Source: Bacilli bacterium (GTDB lineage: Bacteria; Bacillota; Bacilli; RF39; UBA660). From it: a stretch of 64,000 nucleotides of DNA. Made by a program: the position numbers and the translations under genes. Below are positions 62,490 to 64,000 of this stretch, one piece after another. The stretch spans positions 62,001 through 126,000 of the forward strand of contig JAFXUK010000003.1 in NCBI GenBank assembly GCA_017525015.1. The letters run 5' to 3'. A model generated the notes under the pieces. It worked only from the letters and a program-made list of their open reading frames with translations, did not search any database and was not told where the DNA came from. The first letter of the stretch is position 1; each line of letters opens with the position of its first letter.

Positions 62490-63536
62490 CTATTGTACTC
62501 TGTTAAGACTACAAATACTATATCCATTGTTTATGGCACACACGGCACTTGCGTTTTCTAATGATTCTTCTCCTATTCTTGCCACTACTCTAACATTTCC
62601 ATTTTTAGATACTTCAATTGGATATTGTGTGTATGCTCTTACAGCTTCTTCACATTTAAATGTATCACTATCTTTTACACCACAGTTTTCACTACCAAAG
62701 GCATTTATTAGTGTTTCAACATTTTCTTCGTATGAAGCTCCACTATCTCCACCTTTCAAATAGTATACATTATTATTATGAACAAATCCTATATACATTT
62801 CCTTGATAATACCATTTATCACTTTATATTTTATAAATGTGTTTGCTCCAAAATTGTCAATCGCATCTTGATAATTATCATATAAGACATATTCAGCTGA
62901 ATCTGGATAATAAAAACTATCTAATCCTACCATATTAGAATTTGTACCATATAGGTCTTCTCTTGGTGGAAAAGCATGACTATCTGCTTGAACATATTCT
63001 ATTTCAGTTATTAATTCAAGAGAATAATTAGTTGATGGAAGTTCATTTGGCTCTATGTCTGTCTTATACCTTATTGTGAATTTATATGTTTCTGTCGTTG
63101 AAGCCGATAATAAATGATGAGTATACAACTCAATTCCATCTGCATATGTTAAATTTATTTCTATATAATTAGGTAGATTTCCCACAACTGATCCACCATT
63201 TAATGTTGTGCTCATTGATTCAATCATTGCATCTATTGTTCCTGCATTTACTGCATCTACAGTAAATTCGTAAAAGTCTCCTGGTTCTTTTAATCTTATA
63301 TGATATGTTACTGTAGTTCCATTTCCAGAGATAGTTGGGGCTTGTGTTACTTGTGCACCTGATACTGATCCACTTTGTACTTGTACATTTGCCCAATGCA
63401 CATCCCAACTGGCACTATCTATATCACTTATACCATCTATACTTAAAGTGGTAGTTAGATATGCATAACCTATACCCATACTTAATATAAGTAATATGAT
63501 TATGAAAATAATTGTTTGTTTTCTATCACTTCTCAT
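62490..63536 (-). CDS. Secreted surface protein of unknown function
   Basis: The 348-residue protein has an N-terminal membrane segment (TIIFIIILLILSMGIGYAYL), then LTTTLSIDGISD, a start seen in many exported proteins of gut Firmicutes and similar to TasA/camelysin-type beta-sandwich proteins. The mature part is beta-rich (about 40-180), then a second half with CEEAVRAYTQYP and three Cys near the end. It may be a pseudopilin-like or fibre protein; this is inference. TAGGAGAATAT precedes the ATG. Confidence 0.6.
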   Translation of the reverse strand: MRSDRKQTIIFIIILLILSMGIGYAYLTTTLSIDGISDIDSASWDVHWANVQVQSGSVSGAQVTQAPTISGNGTTVTYHIRLKEPGDFYEFTVDAVNAGTIDAMIESMSTTLNGGSVVGNLPNYIEINLTYADGIELYTHHLLSASTTETYKFTIRYKTDIEPNELPSTNYSLELITEIEYVQADSHAFPPREDLYGTNSNMVGLDSFYYPDSAEYVLYDNYQDAIDNFGANTFIKYKVINGIIKEMYIGFVHNNNVYYLKGGDSGASYEENVETLINAFGSENCGVKDSDTFKCEEAVRAYTQYPIEVSKNGNVRVVARIGEESLENASAVCAINNGYSICSLNRVQ

Positions 63537-63576
63537 ATATATTCTCCTATACTACATTATAACCTTTTTAATATAA

Positions 63577-63606
63577 AAAGAAAAGACTGCATTGCAGTCT
63601 TTTATA
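63577..63606 (-). terminator. Intrinsic terminator after the last gene
   Basis: Minus strand: AAGACTGCA-A-TGCAGTCTT followed by T run. Confidence 0.7.
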
Positions 63607-64000
63607 TTTCATGTTCTTTAACAAGTCTTGCTTCTATATACATCATTTGTCTTAATAGTGTTGAATCAATATATTCTACTAGACTTATTAATCTTTCATC
63701 ATCTTCTAAATCATCTGATGTAAGAGATAGTATTTTTAATTCTTGTGTTGCTTCTTCTATTTCTTCTTTAGAATATCTATCTACTCCATTTTGAAGATCA
63801 TTTAATCTTTCTTGATATAATTCTTCGTCTCCTGATGCTTTAGCTTCTTCTTTGGCTAAATGTTTAAATACTACTTCATAGTTATGTTTATCTACTTGTT
63901 CTTTTCTTCTACGATCATCTTCTAAGTAATAATCATTTAATGCTTTAGGAGATAAAGATAACATATAAGCAATTTTTACATTTAATTCTTTTTCTAAGTT
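63602..64000 (-). CDS. Partial gene of unknown function, cut by window end
   Basis: The reading frame stays open to the window end and upstream of ATG 63964 there is no stop, so 5' sequence is missing. The visible 132 residues are helical and Glu/Asp/Lys-rich (DDRRRKEQVDKHNYE, YSKEEIEEATQELK). No known domain is recognised. It is the first gene to the right of the secreted protein and ends at its own terminator. Confidence 0.6.
   Translation of the reverse strand, partial: NLEKELNVKIAYMLSLSPKALNDYYLEDDRRRKEQVDKHNYEVVFKHLAKEEAKASGDEELYQERLNDLQNGVDRYSKEEIEEATQELKILSLTSDDLEDDERLISLVEYIDSTLLRQMMYIEARLVKEHEI

Overview
The window is about 30% G+C DNA from a walled, single-membrane, low-GC Gram-positive bacterium. 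The best fit is a gut-type lineage of Bacilli near the RF39, Erysipelotrichia or Mollicutes branch, but the exact taxon is inferred. TGA is a true stop here: the genes ending at 31185, 40322 and 56924 end on TGA, and tryptophan is TGG, so this is genetic code 11 and not a mycoplasma. MurD, a MurL-like epimerase, UppP, IspG, sortase and an LPXTG-like surface protein show a cell wall. Most genes lie on the minus strand in short operons that end in intrinsic terminators. I see no rRNA, CRISPR array, insertion sequence, prophage or integrase. No gene-free gap exceeds 300 bases.

Layout. 1-4.6 kb: pyrophosphatase start, HD hydrolase, DnaB replication protein, prepilin peptidase and PilC-type pilus protein. 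4.7-11 kb: tgt, a double GreA-C-domain protein, queA, ruvB-ruvA, yebC. 11-15.8 kb: Hpt-like/REC protein, a methyltransferase-like protein, then obg-rpmA-prp-rplU behind an L21 leader, and divergent pyrH. 15.8-19.8 kb: a capsule-type tyrosine phosphatase/kinase/adaptor trio, gltX and tRNA-Gln. 20-22.6 kb: a zinc-ribbon membrane protein, an array of three tandem promoters with almost no coding capacity, a 47-residue Cys-rich protein, a TIM-barrel isomerase and tRNA-Met.

22.7-28.2 kb: one tight operon, DinB/UvrX-type polymerase, YolD, a zincin-like protein, MurL and MurD. 28.3-38.9 kb: aldolase, zinc-ribbon membrane protein, exonuclease III, PRPP synthetase, UppP, a TetR regulator divergent from an acyl-CoA synthetase, ispG, a PrcB-C-like protein and small envelope proteins. 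39-42.2 kb: SDR, then a SLOG + phosphoribosyltransferase operon behind a structured leader with a His-rich leader peptide. 42.2-53.1 kb: lipoprotein, SrtB-like sortase and a 3042-residue vWA/Cna-B surface protein. 53.3-64 kb: an 1156-residue phosphoesterase protein, HAD, apt, a degenerate GH25-like membrane protein, tRNA-Arg, a degenerate RNase J, rnc, a secreted protein and a gene cut by the window end.

Most interesting points: (1) a MurL-MurD pair, implying that D-Glu of peptidoglycan is made by epimerising UDP-MurNAc-L-Ala-L-Glu; (2) a leader with mutually exclusive hairpins, a His-rich mini-ORF and a terminator ahead of a SLOG/PRTase operon; (3) three tandem promoters spaced 65-68 bp that feed one terminator; (4) several proteins that keep an enzyme fold but lose key residues (RNase J, GH25, Hpt, the first half of the phosphoesterase), suggesting a lineage rich in pseudoenzymes.
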